The notes under the pieces were generated by a model. The model saw nothing but the letters and a program-made list of their open reading frames with translations. It had not been told where the DNA came from and did not search any database. A program made the position numbers and the translations under genes. DNA of 64,000 nucleotides from an uncultured Pelagibacteraceae bacterium (GTDB taxonomy: Bacteria > Pseudomonadota > Alphaproteobacteria > Pelagibacterales > Pelagibacteraceae), in contig CABZEY010000001.1 in the NCBI GenBank assembly GCA_902524955.1, positions 62,001 through 126,000 of the forward strand. The letters are read 5' to 3'. Positions 39,151-50,476 of the stretch are shown piece by piece (position 1 is the first letter of the stretch; each line of letters starts with the position of its first letter).

Positions 39151-41121
39151 TTAAAAGAAATTGATAGGATCGACATCAATTTGAAGTTTTAAATTGTTAG
39201 GTAATCGCGAAAGTTCAAGCCTTTTTTTAATTTCGGTTTGAGGTGTAACTTTGGGGTTGTATTTGACAAGTAACCTAAACCTAAAATCCGATTTAATTCT
39301 ATAAATTGCAGCACTCACTGGTCCATATATTTCTATAAATTCATTCCTAGGAAGAGAATTTTTTAATTTAACAGCATATTTTTCAACATGAAAACTATTT
39401 TTACCTGATACGATAATGGATATGAATTTATAAAAAGGAGGAAGCTTAGAGTGTTTTCTAAAGTTAATCTCATTTTTATAAAAATCCTCTGAGTTGAACT
39501 TTTTCAAGGAATTAAAAATACTATTTTGATCATCAAATGTTTGTAAAAAAATTTTTGATTTTTTATTAAATCTTCCAGCTCTACCTGCTAATTGATAAAG
39601 TAATTGATAATTTTTTTCTGATGCTCGAATATCATTACCTAAAAAAGTAGAGTCGCAATTAACAGCAACTATGCAATTTAAATTTTTAAAATTAAAGCCT
39701 TTAGAAACAATCTGAGTTGCTACTATAATTTTAGTTTTGTTATTTTCGATGTTTTGCAGTTGTGGCTTGAATTTAGCATAATCAGTTAGATCACTTGAAA
39801 GTATATCCGAGCTATAGCCCTTAAATTTAATCTGGATCTCCTCATAAATTTTTTCTAAACCAACACCATAAAACTTAAATTTACATGTTTGATTATTTTC
39901 ACATTTCCTTTTTAATTTAGAGATATGATTACAATAATGACAAATCGCAACATTATTTTTTTTGTGATAAACCAAACCGACTGAACATTTTGGACATTCT
40001 AATCTTTTCATACAATTATAGCAAAAGAGAAAAGTAGAATGTCCTCTTCGATTTAAAAAGAATAAAACCTGATCTCCAGTTTGAAGATAACTTTTTATTT
40101 CTTTAGTAACTAATTCTGAAATAAAATTATTTTCTGAAGTATTTTCTTTTTTAAGTTTTACAGTTTTGATTTCTGGTAGATCAGATTGATTATAGCGATT
40201 TTGTAAACAGTAATAATTATATTTTTTCTTCTGAGCATTGTAGAATGTCTCAACCGAAGGTGTAGCGCTTACTAAAAAAATAGGAAATCTTTCTATTGAT
40301 GCTTGTAATATTGCCATGTCTCTTGCACTAAAAGGTAATCCTTCCTCCTGTTTATAGGAAGAATCATGTTCTTCATCTATGATAATTAGTTTTAATTTTT
40401 GAAATGGTAAAAATAAAGCTGACCTTGCTCCCAAAACTAATTTAATCTCATTGCTAAATATTCCTTTCCAAATTTTTTTTTTGGCTTTATCTTTGATGCC
40501 TGAATGCCATATCGCTGGCTCATACCTAAAAAAATTACTAAATCGCTTGGCTATTTGCTCACTTAAAACTTTTTCAGGCAGCAAGACTAATACCTGACAT
40601 CCTTCTTTGAGTGCACTCTTAATAATTTCGAAATAAACATGTGTTTTTCCAGAACCAGGAATACCTTGAAGTAAGTTTGCTGAATACTGATTAAAACTTA
40701 TTTTTTCTTCAATAGATCTTAAAATTTTATTTTGTTCGTTACTCAGCTCCACATTTTGATTAGTGTATGGATTAAATTCACTAAAATCAGTAATTTTTTT
40801 TAGACCTTTATTAAAACTACTAAAGCCTTTTTTATACAAAAATAAGTTCAAAACCATGCCTTTATTTACCAGGTTATAACTTGCCATTTTTTCTATAAAA
40901 TTAATCTTATTTTTAGATATGTTAGGTAAGTTTAAAACTTCAATTATTTTCTTAATTTTAATGTTTTTTTTTAGCGGCTTTGGTTTTAAATCCCAAACAA
41001 TTCCAACAATTTCTTTATTTTTAAAAGATACTAATACGAAATGACCAATTTTCAGTTTTTTATCTGATTGATAAGTAAAACTATGATCAAAATTTAATGG
41101 TAATAGAACATCAACTAGCAT
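39151..41121 (-). CDS. priA: Primosomal replication restart helicase PriA
   Basis: Reloads the replicative helicase at stalled forks. 656 residues, somewhat shorter than the usual 730. The N-terminal DNA 3'-end domain (VDVLLPLNFDHSFTYQ), Walker A GIPGSGKTHVYFEI, DEEH box IIDEEHDSSYKQEEGLPFSA (split: IIDEEH, SSYKQEEGLPFSARDMA), zinc-binding pairs CYNC, CPKC, CHYC, and motif VI QLAGRAGRF are all present. Upstream of atpH, the common alphaproteobacterial order. Confidence 0.95.
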   Translation of the reverse strand: MLVDVLLPLNFDHSFTYQSDKKLKIGHFVLVSFKNKEIVGIVWDLKPKPLKKNIKIKKIIEVLNLPNISKNKINFIEKMASYNLVNKGMVLNLFLYKKGFSSFNKGLKKITDFSEFNPYTNQNVELSNEQNKILRSIEEKISFNQYSANLLQGIPGSGKTHVYFEIIKSALKEGCQVLVLLPEKVLSEQIAKRFSNFFRYEPAIWHSGIKDKAKKKIWKGIFSNEIKLVLGARSALFLPFQKLKLIIIDEEHDSSYKQEEGLPFSARDMAILQASIERFPIFLVSATPSVETFYNAQKKKYNYYCLQNRYNQSDLPEIKTVKLKKENTSENNFISELVTKEIKSYLQTGDQVLFFLNRRGHSTFLFCYNCMKRLECPKCSVGLVYHKKNNVAICHYCNHISKLKRKCENNQTCKFKFYGVGLEKIYEEIQIKFKGYSSDILSSDLTDYAKFKPQLQNIENNKTKIIVATQIVSKGFNFKNLNCIVAVNCDSTFLGNDIRASEKNYQLLYQLAGRAGRFNKKSKIFLQTFDDQNSIFNSLKKFNSEDFYKNEINFRKHSKLPPFYKFISIIVSGKNSFHVEKYAVKLKNSLPRNEFIEIYGPVSAAIYRIKSDFRFRLLVKYNPKVTPQTEIKKRLELSRLPNNLKLQIDVDPINFF

Positions 41122-41162
41122 AATAAATTTGTAAATTTTTAAAAAAATTATAAATTTTAATT

Positions 41163-41819
41163 ATGAAAATATACATTGACTCTTCAGATATTAAAGAAAT
41201 CAAAGAAATTAATAAAACAAAATTAGTGGATGGAATTACAACAAATCCATCATTAATTGCAAAGCAAAATAAAGATATTAAAACAATCCTCAAAGAAATT
41301 TGTAAAGAAATCAGAGGTCCGGTCAGTGCGGAAGTCGCAGCTGAAGATTGTGCTGGAATGCTTAAAGAAGCTCAAGTTCTAAAAAAAATAGCCAAGAATA
41401 TTGTTATTAAATTGCCTCTAACCTTCGAGGGCCTTAAAGCATGCTCAGAACTTTCAAAAAAAAAAGTAAAAACAAATGTTACTCTATGTTTTTCTGTTAC
41501 TCAGGCTTTGATGGCAGCTAAATGTGGGGCGACTTTTGTATCTCCATTTATTGGACGACTTGATGATATTGGTGAAAGTGGGGTTGATTTAATAAAAGAT
41601 ATCAGAAAAGTTTTTGATAATTACAAAAATTTAAAAACAGAAATTTTATCTGCTTCAATTAGGAATGTAGATCATGTAAAAGAGGTTGCGAAAGCTGGCT
41701 CTGATATTGCAACAATTCCTGCTAAGGTTTTCCACGAAATGTATAAACATGATCTCACTGATAAAGGTCTAAAATTATTTTTAGATGACTGGAAAAGTAC
41801 TAATCAAAAGATTAGTTAA
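41163..41819 (+). CDS. tal: Small transaldolase / fructose-6-phosphate aldolase family
   Basis: TalC/MipB-type enzyme of 218 residues. IYIDSSDIKEIKEI at the start, DGITTNPSLIAKQ (strand 2), VIKLPLTFEGLKA with the Schiff-base lysine at about 87, VNVTLCFSV is read here as TNVTLCFSVTQALMAAKCGA, and ISPFIGRLDD as VSPFIGRLDD. The short TalC group catalyses either transaldol transfer or F6P aldol cleavage, which cannot be separated here. Divergent from priA, convergent with lpd. Confidence 0.92.
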   Translation: MKIYIDSSDIKEIKEINKTKLVDGITTNPSLIAKQNKDIKTILKEICKEIRGPVSAEVAAEDCAGMLKEAQVLKKIAKNIVIKLPLTFEGLKACSELSKKKVKTNVTLCFSVTQALMAAKCGATFVSPFIGRLDDIGESGVDLIKDIRKVFDNYKNLKTEILSASIRNVDHVKEVAKAGSDIATIPAKVFHEMYKHDLTDKGLKLFLDDWKSTNQKIS

Positions 41820-43217
41820 TTACATATGTATAGGTCTTTTATCTACTGCAAGTGCAGCTTCCTTAACAGCCTCTGTTAAAGTTGGATGAGCATGACAAGT
41901 TCTTGCTATATCCTCTGAACTTGCTCCAAACTCCATAGCTAAAGCTAATTCTGAAATTAAGTTTCCAGCATCTGGACCAACAATATGAACTCCTAAAACT
42001 TTATCAGTTTTTTTGTCAGCTAATATTTTTACAAAACCATCTGTTTCATCATTAACTTTTGCTCTAGAATTTGCCATGAACGGGAATTTTCCAGAGTTAT
42101 ATGCTATTGATGATTTTTTTAATTCCTCTTCTGTTTTTCCAACTGAAGCTACCTCGGGATGAGTATAGACAACATTTGGTATGACATCATAATTCACATG
42201 ACCAAATTTACCAGATATCATTTCAGCGACTGCAATACCTTCTTCTTCTGCTTTGTGTGCTAGCATTGGTCCAACCACAACATCACCAATAGCGTAAATA
42301 TTTTCTATATTAGTTTTAAAATGCTTATCAATTTTTACTCTGCCTTTTTCATCCTTTTCGATATTTGCATTTTCTAAAGATAATCCCTCTGTATTAGCTT
42401 TTCTACCAATACAAACTAGGACAACATCGGCTTCAACTTTTTCTTTTTTACCGTCTTTTTCAAATTCAACTGAAGCACTGTTTTCGTTATTTTTAACTGC
42501 AGTTACTTTAGAAGATAGGTTAAATTTTATTCCTTGTTTTTTTAATATTTTATAAAAACTGTCTGAAACTTCTTTATCCATACCGGGAAGAATATGATCC
42601 ATGTACTCTATAACTTCAACTTCAGCGCCAAGCTTCATCCAAACCGTGCCAAGTTCTAGACCAATCACGCCACCACCAATAACTATCATTTTTTTTGGAA
42701 CCTTTTCTAAATCTAAAGCTCCAGTTGAGGAAACTACAATTTTTTCATCAATTTTAATATTTGGTAAAGTTGATACGGATGAACCTGTGGCAATTATAAT
42801 GTGCTTGCCTTTAATTTGACTTTTTGATCCATCAGGAGATGTTACACTTATTTCGTTTTTTGTATGAAAACTCCCATGTCCTTTTATATAAGTGACCTTA
42901 TTTTTCTTAAACAAGAACTCTATCCCTTTAGTTAGACCTTGAACAGTCTTTGTTTTATGTTTCATCATCTTAGAAATGTCCAATGACAAACCTCCTGTCG
43001 TAATTCCAATTTTATCAAATTCTTTGTTTGCCTTGTGATACATTTCGGCTGAGTGAAGTAATGATTTTGATGGTATACATCCTATGTTTAAGCACGTCCC
43101 ACCTAATGATCCTCTAGACTCGATACATGCTGTTTTGTGTCCAAGTTGTGCAGCTCTAATTGCGCAGACATAACCCCCTGGACCTCCTCCAATTACTATA
43201 ACGTCGTAGTTTTCCAT
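41820..43217 (-). CDS. lpd: Dihydrolipoamide dehydrogenase (E3)
   Basis: Flavoprotein reoxidising lipoyl groups of the oxoglutarate complex, 465 residues. FAD loop VIGGGPGGYVCAIRAAQLG, redox cysteines GGTCLNIGCIPSK (about 40-52), NAD loop VIGGGVIGLELG, YAIGDVVVGPMLAHKAEEEG (two parts) and the active His-Glu in CHAHPTLTEAVKEA. Its start codon overlaps the sucB stop by one base. Confidence 0.97.
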   Translation of the reverse strand: MENYDVIVIGGGPGGYVCAIRAAQLGHKTACIESRGSLGGTCLNIGCIPSKSLLHSAEMYHKANKEFDKIGITTGGLSLDISKMMKHKTKTVQGLTKGIEFLFKKNKVTYIKGHGSFHTKNEISVTSPDGSKSQIKGKHIIIATGSSVSTLPNIKIDEKIVVSSTGALDLEKVPKKMIVIGGGVIGLELGTVWMKLGAEVEVIEYMDHILPGMDKEVSDSFYKILKKQGIKFNLSSKVTAVKNNENSASVEFEKDGKKEKVEADVVLVCIGRKANTEGLSLENANIEKDEKGRVKIDKHFKTNIENIYAIGDVVVGPMLAHKAEEEGIAVAEMISGKFGHVNYDVIPNVVYTHPEVASVGKTEEELKKSSIAYNSGKFPFMANSRAKVNDETDGFVKILADKKTDKVLGVHIVGPDAGNLISELALAMEFGASSEDIARTCHAHPTLTEAVKEAALAVDKRPIHM

Positions 43218-44437
43218 TATAAATCTAAAAACAACCTCCTTGGGTCTTCTAAAATTTCTTTAACTCTTACTAAAAATGAAACAGCTTCTTTGCCATCGAT
43301 AATTCTATGGTCATAAGATAACGCTAAATACATCATTGGTCTTATTTCAATCTTTCCATCTATAACCATTGGTCTCTGTACTATATTGTGCATACCCAAA
43401 ACCCCAGATTGTGGCGGGTTAAGTATTGGCGTTGATAGCATTGATCCGTAGATTCCACCATTTGTGATTGTAAAAGTTCCACCTTGAAGATCATCAATTG
43501 TAAGTTGCCCCTCTCTTGCTTTTTCACCTAACTTAATAATTTCTTTTTCTATCTCTGCAAAAGACATTTGATTGGCACTTTTAACAACGGGAACTACTAA
43601 CCCTTTGTCAGTTCCTACTGCTACACCAATATTGTAATAATTTTTATATACCAATTCTTCTCCTTGAATTTCGGCATTAACAGCTGGGAAAGTTTGTAAA
43701 GCATTTACACATGCTTTAACAAAGAAAGACATAAACCCTAATTTTACATTATAAATTTTTTGAAACTCATTTTTATTATCTTTTCTCATTTGCATGATCA
43801 TTGACATATCAACTTCGTTAAACGTAGTAAGTGTAGCAGCAGTGTTTTGAGCTTCTTTAAGTCTTTTGGCTATAGTTGCTCTAAGCCTAGACATTCTCAC
43901 TCGTTCCTCCGGACCCTTATCTTGAAACCTTTTGTCTATTGCAGGGCTTAACCCCATTAAACCTATTAAATCACTTTTTAATATTTGTCCTCTACGTCCT
44001 GTTCCGTGTATATTTGTTATATCTATATTATTTTCAGCAATAATTCTTTTAGCTGAAGGCGAAGGTTCTATTTTCTTCTCGACGTTTAATTGAACTACTT
44101 TGGATTCTTCATCGTATTTTTTATTTTCAACATGTGTCTCCATTTTTTGGATCTTAACCTCTTTCTTTGCTTTTTGAGACGATTGATTTGTTTTAGCAAC
44201 TGAATCTCCAATTTCTCCAAGCTTTGCGCCAACTTCCACAGTTTCACCCTCTTTAATAGTTATTAAAGAAAGAAAACCACTTGATGGCGACGTAACCTCT
44301 ACACTTACTTTATCGGTTTCAAGTTCTACTAATGGTTCATCTTCATTAACTTTATCACCACTTTTTTTTAGCCATTTAGCAACAGTGGCCTCAGTTACAG
44401 ACTCCCCGAGAGTAGGTACTAAAATAGGTGAGCTCAT
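43217..44437 (-). CDS. sucB: Dihydrolipoamide succinyltransferase (E2 of 2-oxoglutarate dehydrogenase)
   Basis: Core of the oxoglutarate dehydrogenase complex; 406 residues. One lipoyl domain ([18 protein letters not shown], lipoylated Lys at about 43), a Lys/Glu linker, the subunit-binding domain ([20 protein letters not shown] in two parts) and the acetyltransferase-type catalytic domain ending with [16 protein letters not shown]. Starts one base inside the sucA stop. Confidence 0.97.
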   Translation of the reverse strand: MSSPILVPTLGESVTEATVAKWLKKSGDKVNEDEPLVELETDKVSVEVTSPSSGFLSLITIKEGETVEVGAKLGEIGDSVAKTNQSSQKAKKEVKIQKMETHVENKKYDEESKVVQLNVEKKIEPSPSAKRIIAENNIDITNIHGTGRRGQILKSDLIGLMGLSPAIDKRFQDKGPEERVRMSRLRATIAKRLKEAQNTAATLTTFNEVDMSMIMQMRKDNKNEFQKIYNVKLGFMSFFVKACVNALQTFPAVNAEIQGEELVYKNYYNIGVAVGTDKGLVVPVVKSANQMSFAEIEKEIIKLGEKAREGQLTIDDLQGGTFTITNGGIYGSMLSTPILNPPQSGVLGMHNIVQRPMVIDGKIEIRPMMYLALSYDHRIIDGKEAVSFLVRVKEILEDPRRLFLDL

Positions 44438-47373
44438 TATTCAATTATCGCTTTTTTAACAATTTCTTCTTGTACAGCAAGATGTTTTTTTAAAAAACCT
44501 GTTGCAGGTGATGCTGATGGTGCTCTTCCCACATAGATTATTTTGTTTGGTTCTGATTTCAAATAACCCAGGGTACGATTTATGTACCTTTCAACATGAT
44601 TCCAACAACCCATATTTTGCGGTTCTTCTTGGCACCAAATAATTTTCTTAACATTAGTAAATCTGTTTAAATGTTTTGCTAAAGTTTTTGCTGGGAATGG
44701 ATATAGTTGCTCAATTCGCACAATCTGTACTCTATCAGCTTTCTGTTTTTCTCTTTGATCAATCAAATCGTAATATATCTTTCCAGAACACAATATGACT
44801 CTATCAATTAAGTTATCATCAGCTAGTGATATCATATCGTACTTTGAAGATTCTGCTTTGTCAGATAGAACTCTGTGGAATGAATTCTCCTTCGTAAAAT
44901 CCTCTAGCTCTGAAACACATTTTTTATTCCTGAGTAAAGATTTTGGTGTAAATATGACCAAAGGTTTTCTAAAAGGTCTATGAATTTGTCTTCTGAGTGC
45001 GTGAAAGTAATTTGCTGGAGTTGTACAATTTACAACTTGTATATTTTCTTGGGCACATGCTTGTAAATATCTTTCAATTCTTGCTGAGGAATGTTCTGGA
45101 CCTTGGCCTTCATAACCATGGGGAAGTAACATTACTAGCCCACTTGCTCTGGTCCATTTTTTTTCTCCAGAGCTTATAAATTGATCAAATATTACCTGCG
45201 CACCATTTGCAAAATCTCCAAACTGGGCTTCCCATAGTACTAAAGTGTCCGGGTCTGTTAACGAGTATCCATACTCGAATCCTAGTACTCCCATTTCTGA
45301 TAATAAACTGTCTATTACTTCTGCTTTACCTTGATTTGTAGAAATATTTTTTATCGGATAATAACGTTCACCTGTAACCTGATCATTTATACCAGCGTGT
45401 CTATGGCTAAAAGTACCTCTGACAGTATCTTGACCAACTAACCTTACTCCATTTCCCTCATCAACAAGACTAGCAAGTGCTATAGATTCAGCTAAGGCCC
45501 AATCAATATTCTTTCCTGTATCTATCATTTTAAGTCTATTTTCAAAAATTCTAGAGATTGTTTTGTGAACATTAAAATTATTGGGAATTGAACAAACTTT
45601 TCTTCCAATTTCTCTAAATTTTTCTATATCAATACCTGTTACACCCCGTCTATCTTGACCTTGTTCTGAAGTAAATTTAGACCAAACTCCTGTAAACCAA
45701 TCATACTCATTTGATATATAACTTTTAGATGCCTCAAATTCTTCATCTAATTTATTTTGATAATCTTTTTTGTCGTTTAAAAAATCGTCCTCAGTAAGAA
45801 TACCCTCATTTATCAATGTTTTGGAATACTTCAACAATGTTGATTCTTGTTCTCTAATTTTCTTATACATTAAAGGCTGAGTAAAAGATGGTTCATCACC
45901 CTCGTTATGTCCAAATTTTCTAAAACAAAAAATATCTATTACAACATCTCTTTTAAATTTCTGTCTATATTCAGTCGCAACTTTCGCACAATATGTGACT
46001 GCCTCTGGGTCATCGCCATTTACATGAAATATGGGAGCTTGAACCATCTTAGCAACTTCTGAAGGGTATGGAGATGATCTTGCAAATTCAGGCTGTGTTG
46101 TAAAACCAATTTGATTATTAACTATTATGTGAATTGTTCCCCCAATGTTATGACCTGTTAATCCAGACATAGCAAAACATTCTGCAACAATTCCTTGTCC
46201 TGCAAATGCAGCATCCCCATGCAATAAAATTGGTATAACTTGATTTCGATCTTTATCTTTATGATAATCTTGTTTAGCTCTAGCCTGCCCAAGTACTACA
46301 GGATTTACAGCTTCTAGATGAGATGGGTTAGCTGTTAGACTTACATGTACCAAATTGCCATCAAATTCTCTATTAGCTGAGGCACCTAAGTGATATTTAA
46401 CATCGCCTGAGACCCCTCCACTTGCAATTCCAGGATCTCCTGCAAACTCTTTAAATATTTTTTTTAAAGGTTTTTGGATCACATTAGTCAAAATATTTAA
46501 TCTTCCCCTGTGTGGCATGCCAATTTTAACTTCTTTACAGCCTAAAGCACCACCTCTTTTAATGATTTGTTCCATTGCAGGTATTAGTGATTCACAACCA
46601 TCCAGCCCAAATCTTTTTGTTCCGACATATTTTTTTGCCAAATATTTTTCAAAACCATCTGCCTCAATCAACTTATTTAAAATTGCTTTTTTTCCTTTTA
46701 TGGTAAAATTAATCTCTTTATCTTTTCCCTCTATTCGACTTTGTATCCAACTTTTTTCCTCTGGATCTGTCATATGCATAAACTCAAAACCTATGTTAGA
46801 ACAATAAGTTCTATTTAAAATTTTAAGTATCTCTTTTAATGTTGCATACTTTAATCCCAATACTTCATCCAAGAAAATTTTTTTATTTAAATCTTTATCG
46901 CTAAAACCATACGTCTTTGGATCCAGTTCTGGTGCATATTCTTTTTTTAAAAGTTGAAGCGGATCAAGATCAGCATTGAGATGGCCTCTGATTCTGTAAG
47001 CTCTTATCATCATTATAGCTCGAACAGAGTCTTTTGTGCTAAGTTCTAAGTCTTGTGCAGGGCTTAGGATATCATCTTTCTCTTTTTTAATTTTTTCATT
47101 TAAAACTTGATTAAGTTTTTCTGGTATAAATTTTTCATATATATCTGGATCAATTTCAGAGGAAGATTTTATTTTTTTTGGCTCCCAAGAAACTCTTGTT
47201 TTTTCTTTTTGAGATTGTTTACCATCGTCTATGCCTTCAAAATATTGTTGCCAGCTATTAGGAACTAAATTAGGATCTTTGCAAAATTTATCATACATTT
47301 CTTCAATATAAGATGAATTAGATTTGCTCAAAAATGAAGTTGTTTCAAATATTTTATTTTTAGATGATGACAT
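44437..47373 (-). CDS. sucA: 2-oxoglutarate dehydrogenase E1
   Basis: ThDP-dependent decarboxylase of the TCA cycle, 978 residues. The N-terminal [20 protein letters not shown] segment, [15 protein letters not shown], ThDP loop [15 protein letters not shown] with [13 protein letters not shown], and [18 protein letters not shown] and [15 protein letters not shown] downstream. All domains are complete. Follows sucD by 17 bases. Confidence 0.98.
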   Translation of the reverse strand: MSSSKNKIFETTSFLSKSNSSYIEEMYDKFCKDPNLVPNSWQQYFEGIDDGKQSQKEKTRVSWEPKKIKSSSEIDPDIYEKFIPEKLNQVLNEKIKKEKDDILSPAQDLELSTKDSVRAIMMIRAYRIRGHLNADLDPLQLLKKEYAPELDPKTYGFSDKDLNKKIFLDEVLGLKYATLKEILKILNRTYCSNIGFEFMHMTDPEEKSWIQSRIEGKDKEINFTIKGKKAILNKLIEADGFEKYLAKKYVGTKRFGLDGCESLIPAMEQIIKRGGALGCKEVKIGMPHRGRLNILTNVIQKPLKKIFKEFAGDPGIASGGVSGDVKYHLGASANREFDGNLVHVSLTANPSHLEAVNPVVLGQARAKQDYHKDKDRNQVIPILLHGDAAFAGQGIVAECFAMSGLTGHNIGGTIHIIVNNQIGFTTQPEFARSSPYPSEVAKMVQAPIFHVNGDDPEAVTYCAKVATEYRQKFKRDVVIDIFCFRKFGHNEGDEPSFTQPLMYKKIREQESTLLKYSKTLINEGILTEDDFLNDKKDYQNKLDEEFEASKSYISNEYDWFTGVWSKFTSEQGQDRRGVTGIDIEKFREIGRKVCSIPNNFNVHKTISRIFENRLKMIDTGKNIDWALAESIALASLVDEGNGVRLVGQDTVRGTFSHRHAGINDQVTGERYYPIKNISTNQGKAEVIDSLLSEMGVLGFEYGYSLTDPDTLVLWEAQFGDFANGAQVIFDQFISSGEKKWTRASGLVMLLPHGYEGQGPEHSSARIERYLQACAQENIQVVNCTTPANYFHALRRQIHRPFRKPLVIFTPKSLLRNKKCVSELEDFTKENSFHRVLSDKAESSKYDMISLADDNLIDRVILCSGKIYYDLIDQREKQKADRVQIVRIEQLYPFPAKTLAKHLNRFTNVKKIIWCQEEPQNMGCWNHVERYINRTLGYLKSEPNKIIYVGRAPSASPATGFLKKHLAVQEEIVKKAIIE

Positions 47374-47390
47374 TATTTAAAGTTATTATA

Positions 47391-48266
47391 TCAACCATTT
47401 AATACTGATTTCAATGTTTTTCCAATATCTGCGGGAGAATCTGTCACTGTAATACCGCATGTTTTCATGGTTTTAATTTTATCTTTAGCTCCTCCTTTAC
47501 CGCCAGCAATAATAGCTCCGGCATGACCCATTCTTCTTCCTGGTGGAGCAGTAATTCCAGCAATAAAGCCAACAGTAGGTTTTTTTATAGTATGGTTTTT
47601 TAAAAATTCAGCAGCTTCTTCTTCAGCTGAACCTCCTATCTCTCCAATCATAATAATAGAATCGGTATTTTTATCTTTTAAAAAAAGGTCAAGACAATCA
47701 ATGAAGCTTGTTCCATTTATAGGATCACCGCCAATACCAATGCAAGTAGATTGACCCAATCCTTCTGCAGTAGTTTGCGCAACCGCTTCATAAGTTAAAG
47801 TTCCAGACCTTGAAACAATGCCAACTGATCCTTTTTGGTGGATATGACCAGGCATTATTCCAATTTTACACTCGCCTGGAGTTATAATTCCAGGGCAGTT
47901 TGGCCCAATTAATCTTGATCTAGAACCGGACAATTTTTCTTTAACCTTAATCATATCAAGTATTGGTATACCCTCGGTAATACAGACAATCAGTGGAACA
48001 TTCGCATCTATAGCCTCAATGATTGCTGAAGCTGCAAATTTTGCTGGAACATAAATCATAGTTGCATTAGCACCTGTTTCATCTACTGCCTCTTTAACCG
48101 TATTATAAACTGGTTTTCCAAGGTGAACTTGACCGCCTTTTTTAGGTGTTACTCCACCAACAAGTTTCGTTCCATAAGCTAATGATTGTTCTGAGTGAAA
48201 AGTTCCGTTAGCGCCTGTAAAACCTTGACAAATTAATTTGGTATTTTTATCAACTAAAACTGACAT
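47391..48266 (-). CDS. sucD: Succinate-CoA ligase subunit alpha
   Basis: CoA-binding subunit, 291 residues. CoA loop [40 protein letters not shown], and the phosphohistidine loop [18 protein letters not shown] near residue 247. Pairs with sucC directly upstream in transcription order. Confidence 0.98.
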   Translation of the reverse strand: MSVLVDKNTKLICQGFTGANGTFHSEQSLAYGTKLVGGVTPKKGGQVHLGKPVYNTVKEAVDETGANATMIYVPAKFAASAIIEAIDANVPLIVCITEGIPILDMIKVKEKLSGSRSRLIGPNCPGIITPGECKIGIMPGHIHQKGSVGIVSRSGTLTYEAVAQTTAEGLGQSTCIGIGGDPINGTSFIDCLDLFLKDKNTDSIIMIGEIGGSAEEEAAEFLKNHTIKKPTVGFIAGITAPPGRRMGHAGAIIAGGKGGAKDKIKTMKTCGITVTDSPADIGKTLKSVLNG

Positions 48267-48267
48267 T

Positions 48268-49428
48268 CTATTTTATTGCCTCAACTATCTTTTTAGCTGC
48301 ATCATTTAAGTCATCCGCAGGTATAATAGTAAGTCCAGAATTATTTAAAATTTCTTTACCTTTTTCAAAATTTGTACCAGCTAATCTAACAACTAAGGGA
48401 ATATTTAATTCAGTTTCTTTTGCTGCAGCTATTACACCCTCTGCAATTACATCGCATTTCATGATACCACCAAATATATTGATTAAAATTCCTTTTACAT
48501 TCTTATCTGACAAAATAATTTTAAACGCTGCACTCACTTTTTCTTTAGACGCTCCACCGCCAACATCTAAAAAATTAGCAGGTTCTGATCCATAGAGATT
48601 GATTATATCCATTGTTGCCATAGCCAGACCTGCACCATTAACCATACATCCAATCTCACCATCTAATTTAATGTAGGCTAAATCATATTTACTAGCTTCT
48701 ATTTCCATAGGATCTTCTTCGTTCAAATCTCTATACTCTAAAATTTCTGGATGTCTAAAAAGAGCATTGTCATCAAAGTTTATTTTTGCATCAAGGCAAA
48801 TAACCTTATTATCCTTTGTTAATATTAATGGATTTACCTCTATTAAATTTGCGTCTGTTTTTATTAAAGCTTGATATAAAGCCTGGATTATTTTTTTTCC
48901 ATCATTTAGAGCAGATTCCTTTAAATTGTATGGTTTTAAAATGTTAAGTATATCATTATCACTTACTTTGTCAGAAATATTTAGACGTGTCGTAAGAATT
49001 TTTTTTGGTGTTTTCGAAGCAACTTCTTCTATATCCATTCCTCCTTCCGCACTTGAAATAAAAGCAATTTTTGAACTCGCACGATCAACTAAACACGATA
49101 AATAAAATTCTTTAGCTATTTCAGATGCATCTTCAAGATAAAGTCTTTTTACCTCTCTGCCTTGAGGGCCTGTTTGATGTGTGACAAGTACTTTTCCAAA
49201 TAATTCACGAGCTTCTTCCTTTAGCTCATCAAAATTATTTACTACCTTCACTCCACCTGCCTTTCCTCTTCCTCCTGCATGAATTTGTGCTTTTAAAACT
49301 ATTTTACTAGTTTTTATCTTTTTTGATGCATCTTTTAACTCTTGTAAATTATAAACAACAATACCGTTTGGAACTGGTGCTCCAAACTTTCTTAACAACT
49401 CTTTAGCTTGATGCTCGTGAATATTCAC
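48268..49428 (-). CDS. sucC: Succinate-CoA ligase subunit beta
   Basis: Nucleotide-binding ATP-grasp subunit, 386 residues: [37 protein letters not shown], the [10 protein letters not shown] metal site, and [17 protein letters not shown] in the C-terminal domain. Two bases separate it from mdh and one base from sucD, so mdh-sucCD-sucAB-lpd reads as one operon. Confidence 0.98.
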   Translation of the reverse strand: MNIHEHQAKELLRKFGAPVPNGIVVYNLQELKDASKKIKTSKIVLKAQIHAGGRGKAGGVKVVNNFDELKEEARELFGKVLVTHQTGPQGREVKRLYLEDASEIAKEFYLSCLVDRASSKIAFISSAEGGMDIEEVASKTPKKILTTRLNISDKVSDNDILNILKPYNLKESALNDGKKIIQALYQALIKTDANLIEVNPLILTKDNKVICLDAKINFDDNALFRHPEILEYRDLNEEDPMEIEASKYDLAYIKLDGEIGCMVNGAGLAMATMDIINLYGSEPANFLDVGGGASKEKVSAAFKIILSDKNVKGILINIFGGIMKCDVIAEGVIAAAKETELNIPLVVRLAGTNFEKGKEILNNSGLTIIPADDLNDAAKKIVEAIK

Positions 49429-49430
49429 TT

Positions 49431-50390
49431 TTATTTTAAAGATGGATCAATATTTTTTGCTGCATTCAAAAGTTCATTGACTGCATCAATTGAAATATCG
49501 AAATTCTTTTTCTCCTCTTGATCTAAATCTAATTCTATAATTTTTTCTATACCACTTGATCCTATAACAGCTGGCACGCCAGCATAAAGGTTTTTAACAC
49601 CATATTGATCATTAAGATATACAGCGCATGGAAGTGTTTTCTTTAAATTTTTAAGATAAGATTCTGCCATATCAATAGCCGAAGCAGCAGGAGCGTAAAA
49701 GGCTGAGCCATTTCCTAGATACTTCACAATTTCAGCTCCTCCCTTTCTAGTTCGATCAATAATAGAGTCTAATTTTTCTTTTGATAGCTTTCCATCTTTG
49801 ACAAAATCCATTAAATTTTTACCATCAATTGTTGTTCTGTTAGGAACCGGTACCATTGTATCACCATGACCACCAAGGACAAAAGAATCGATTTTGCCAA
49901 TAGGTACATTTAGTTCTCGTGACAAAAATAACTTAAAACGAGAAGTATCTAAAACACCAGCCATTCCAACAACCATATTTTTTGGCAAACTAGAATATTT
50001 TTGTAGTGCCATCACGATTACATCTAATGGATTTGTAATACAAATCACAAAAGCTTGTGGAGATGTTTTAGCAATTCCCTCGCCAACTTGTTTAATGATC
50101 TTTAGATTTGTGCCTAATAGGTCATCCCTTGTCATGCCAGGTTTTCTAGGTATTCCAGCCGTAATTATAATGACATCTGATTTTTGAGTATCATCATAAT
50201 TGTTTGTTCCTATAAACTTAACGTCAAAACCATCGATTGCTGAAGACTGTGCAATATCTAAAGCCTTACCTTTTGCTACTCCGTCCGCTACATCAAACAA
50301 AACAACCTCGTCAGCAAGTTTTTTTAAACCAATTAAATGGGCTAATGTACCTCCTATTTGACCTGCTCCGATAAGAGAAATTTTTTTCAT
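49431..50390 (-). CDS. mdh: Malate dehydrogenase
   Basis: NAD-dependent, LDH-like alphaproteobacterial type, 319 residues. Rossmann loop [19 protein letters not shown], the substrate loop [17 protein letters not shown] with catalytic arginine, [10 protein letters not shown] and the proton-relay histidine in [12 protein letters not shown]. First gene of the TCA operon. Confidence 0.98.
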   Translation of the reverse strand: MKKISLIGAGQIGGTLAHLIGLKKLADEVVLFDVADGVAKGKALDIAQSSAIDGFDVKFIGTNNYDDTQKSDVIIITAGIPRKPGMTRDDLLGTNLKIIKQVGEGIAKTSPQAFVICITNPLDVIVMALQKYSSLPKNMVVGMAGVLDTSRFKLFLSRELNVPIGKIDSFVLGGHGDTMVPVPNRTTIDGKNLMDFVKDGKLSKEKLDSIIDRTRKGGAEIVKYLGNGSAFYAPAASAIDMAESYLKNLKKTLPCAVYLNDQYGVKNLYAGVPAVIGSSGIEKIIELDLDQEEKKNFDISIDAVNELLNAAKNIDPSLK

Positions 50391-50401
50391 GATGGATGTA
50401 T

Positions 50402-50430
50402 ATTTTAAGCTATAAAAAAATCAAAGACAA
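50402..50430 (-). promoter_or_regulatory. Candidate promoter of mdh-sucCD-sucAB-lpd
   Basis: TTGTCT, 17-bp spacer, TAAAAT on the minus strand in the asd-mdh gap. The expected start is only about five bases before the mdh ATG. Confidence 0.45.
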
Positions 50431-50476
50431 AATTGTAGCATAAATACTTACTAGAGATTGTTTGGATGTAGAAAAT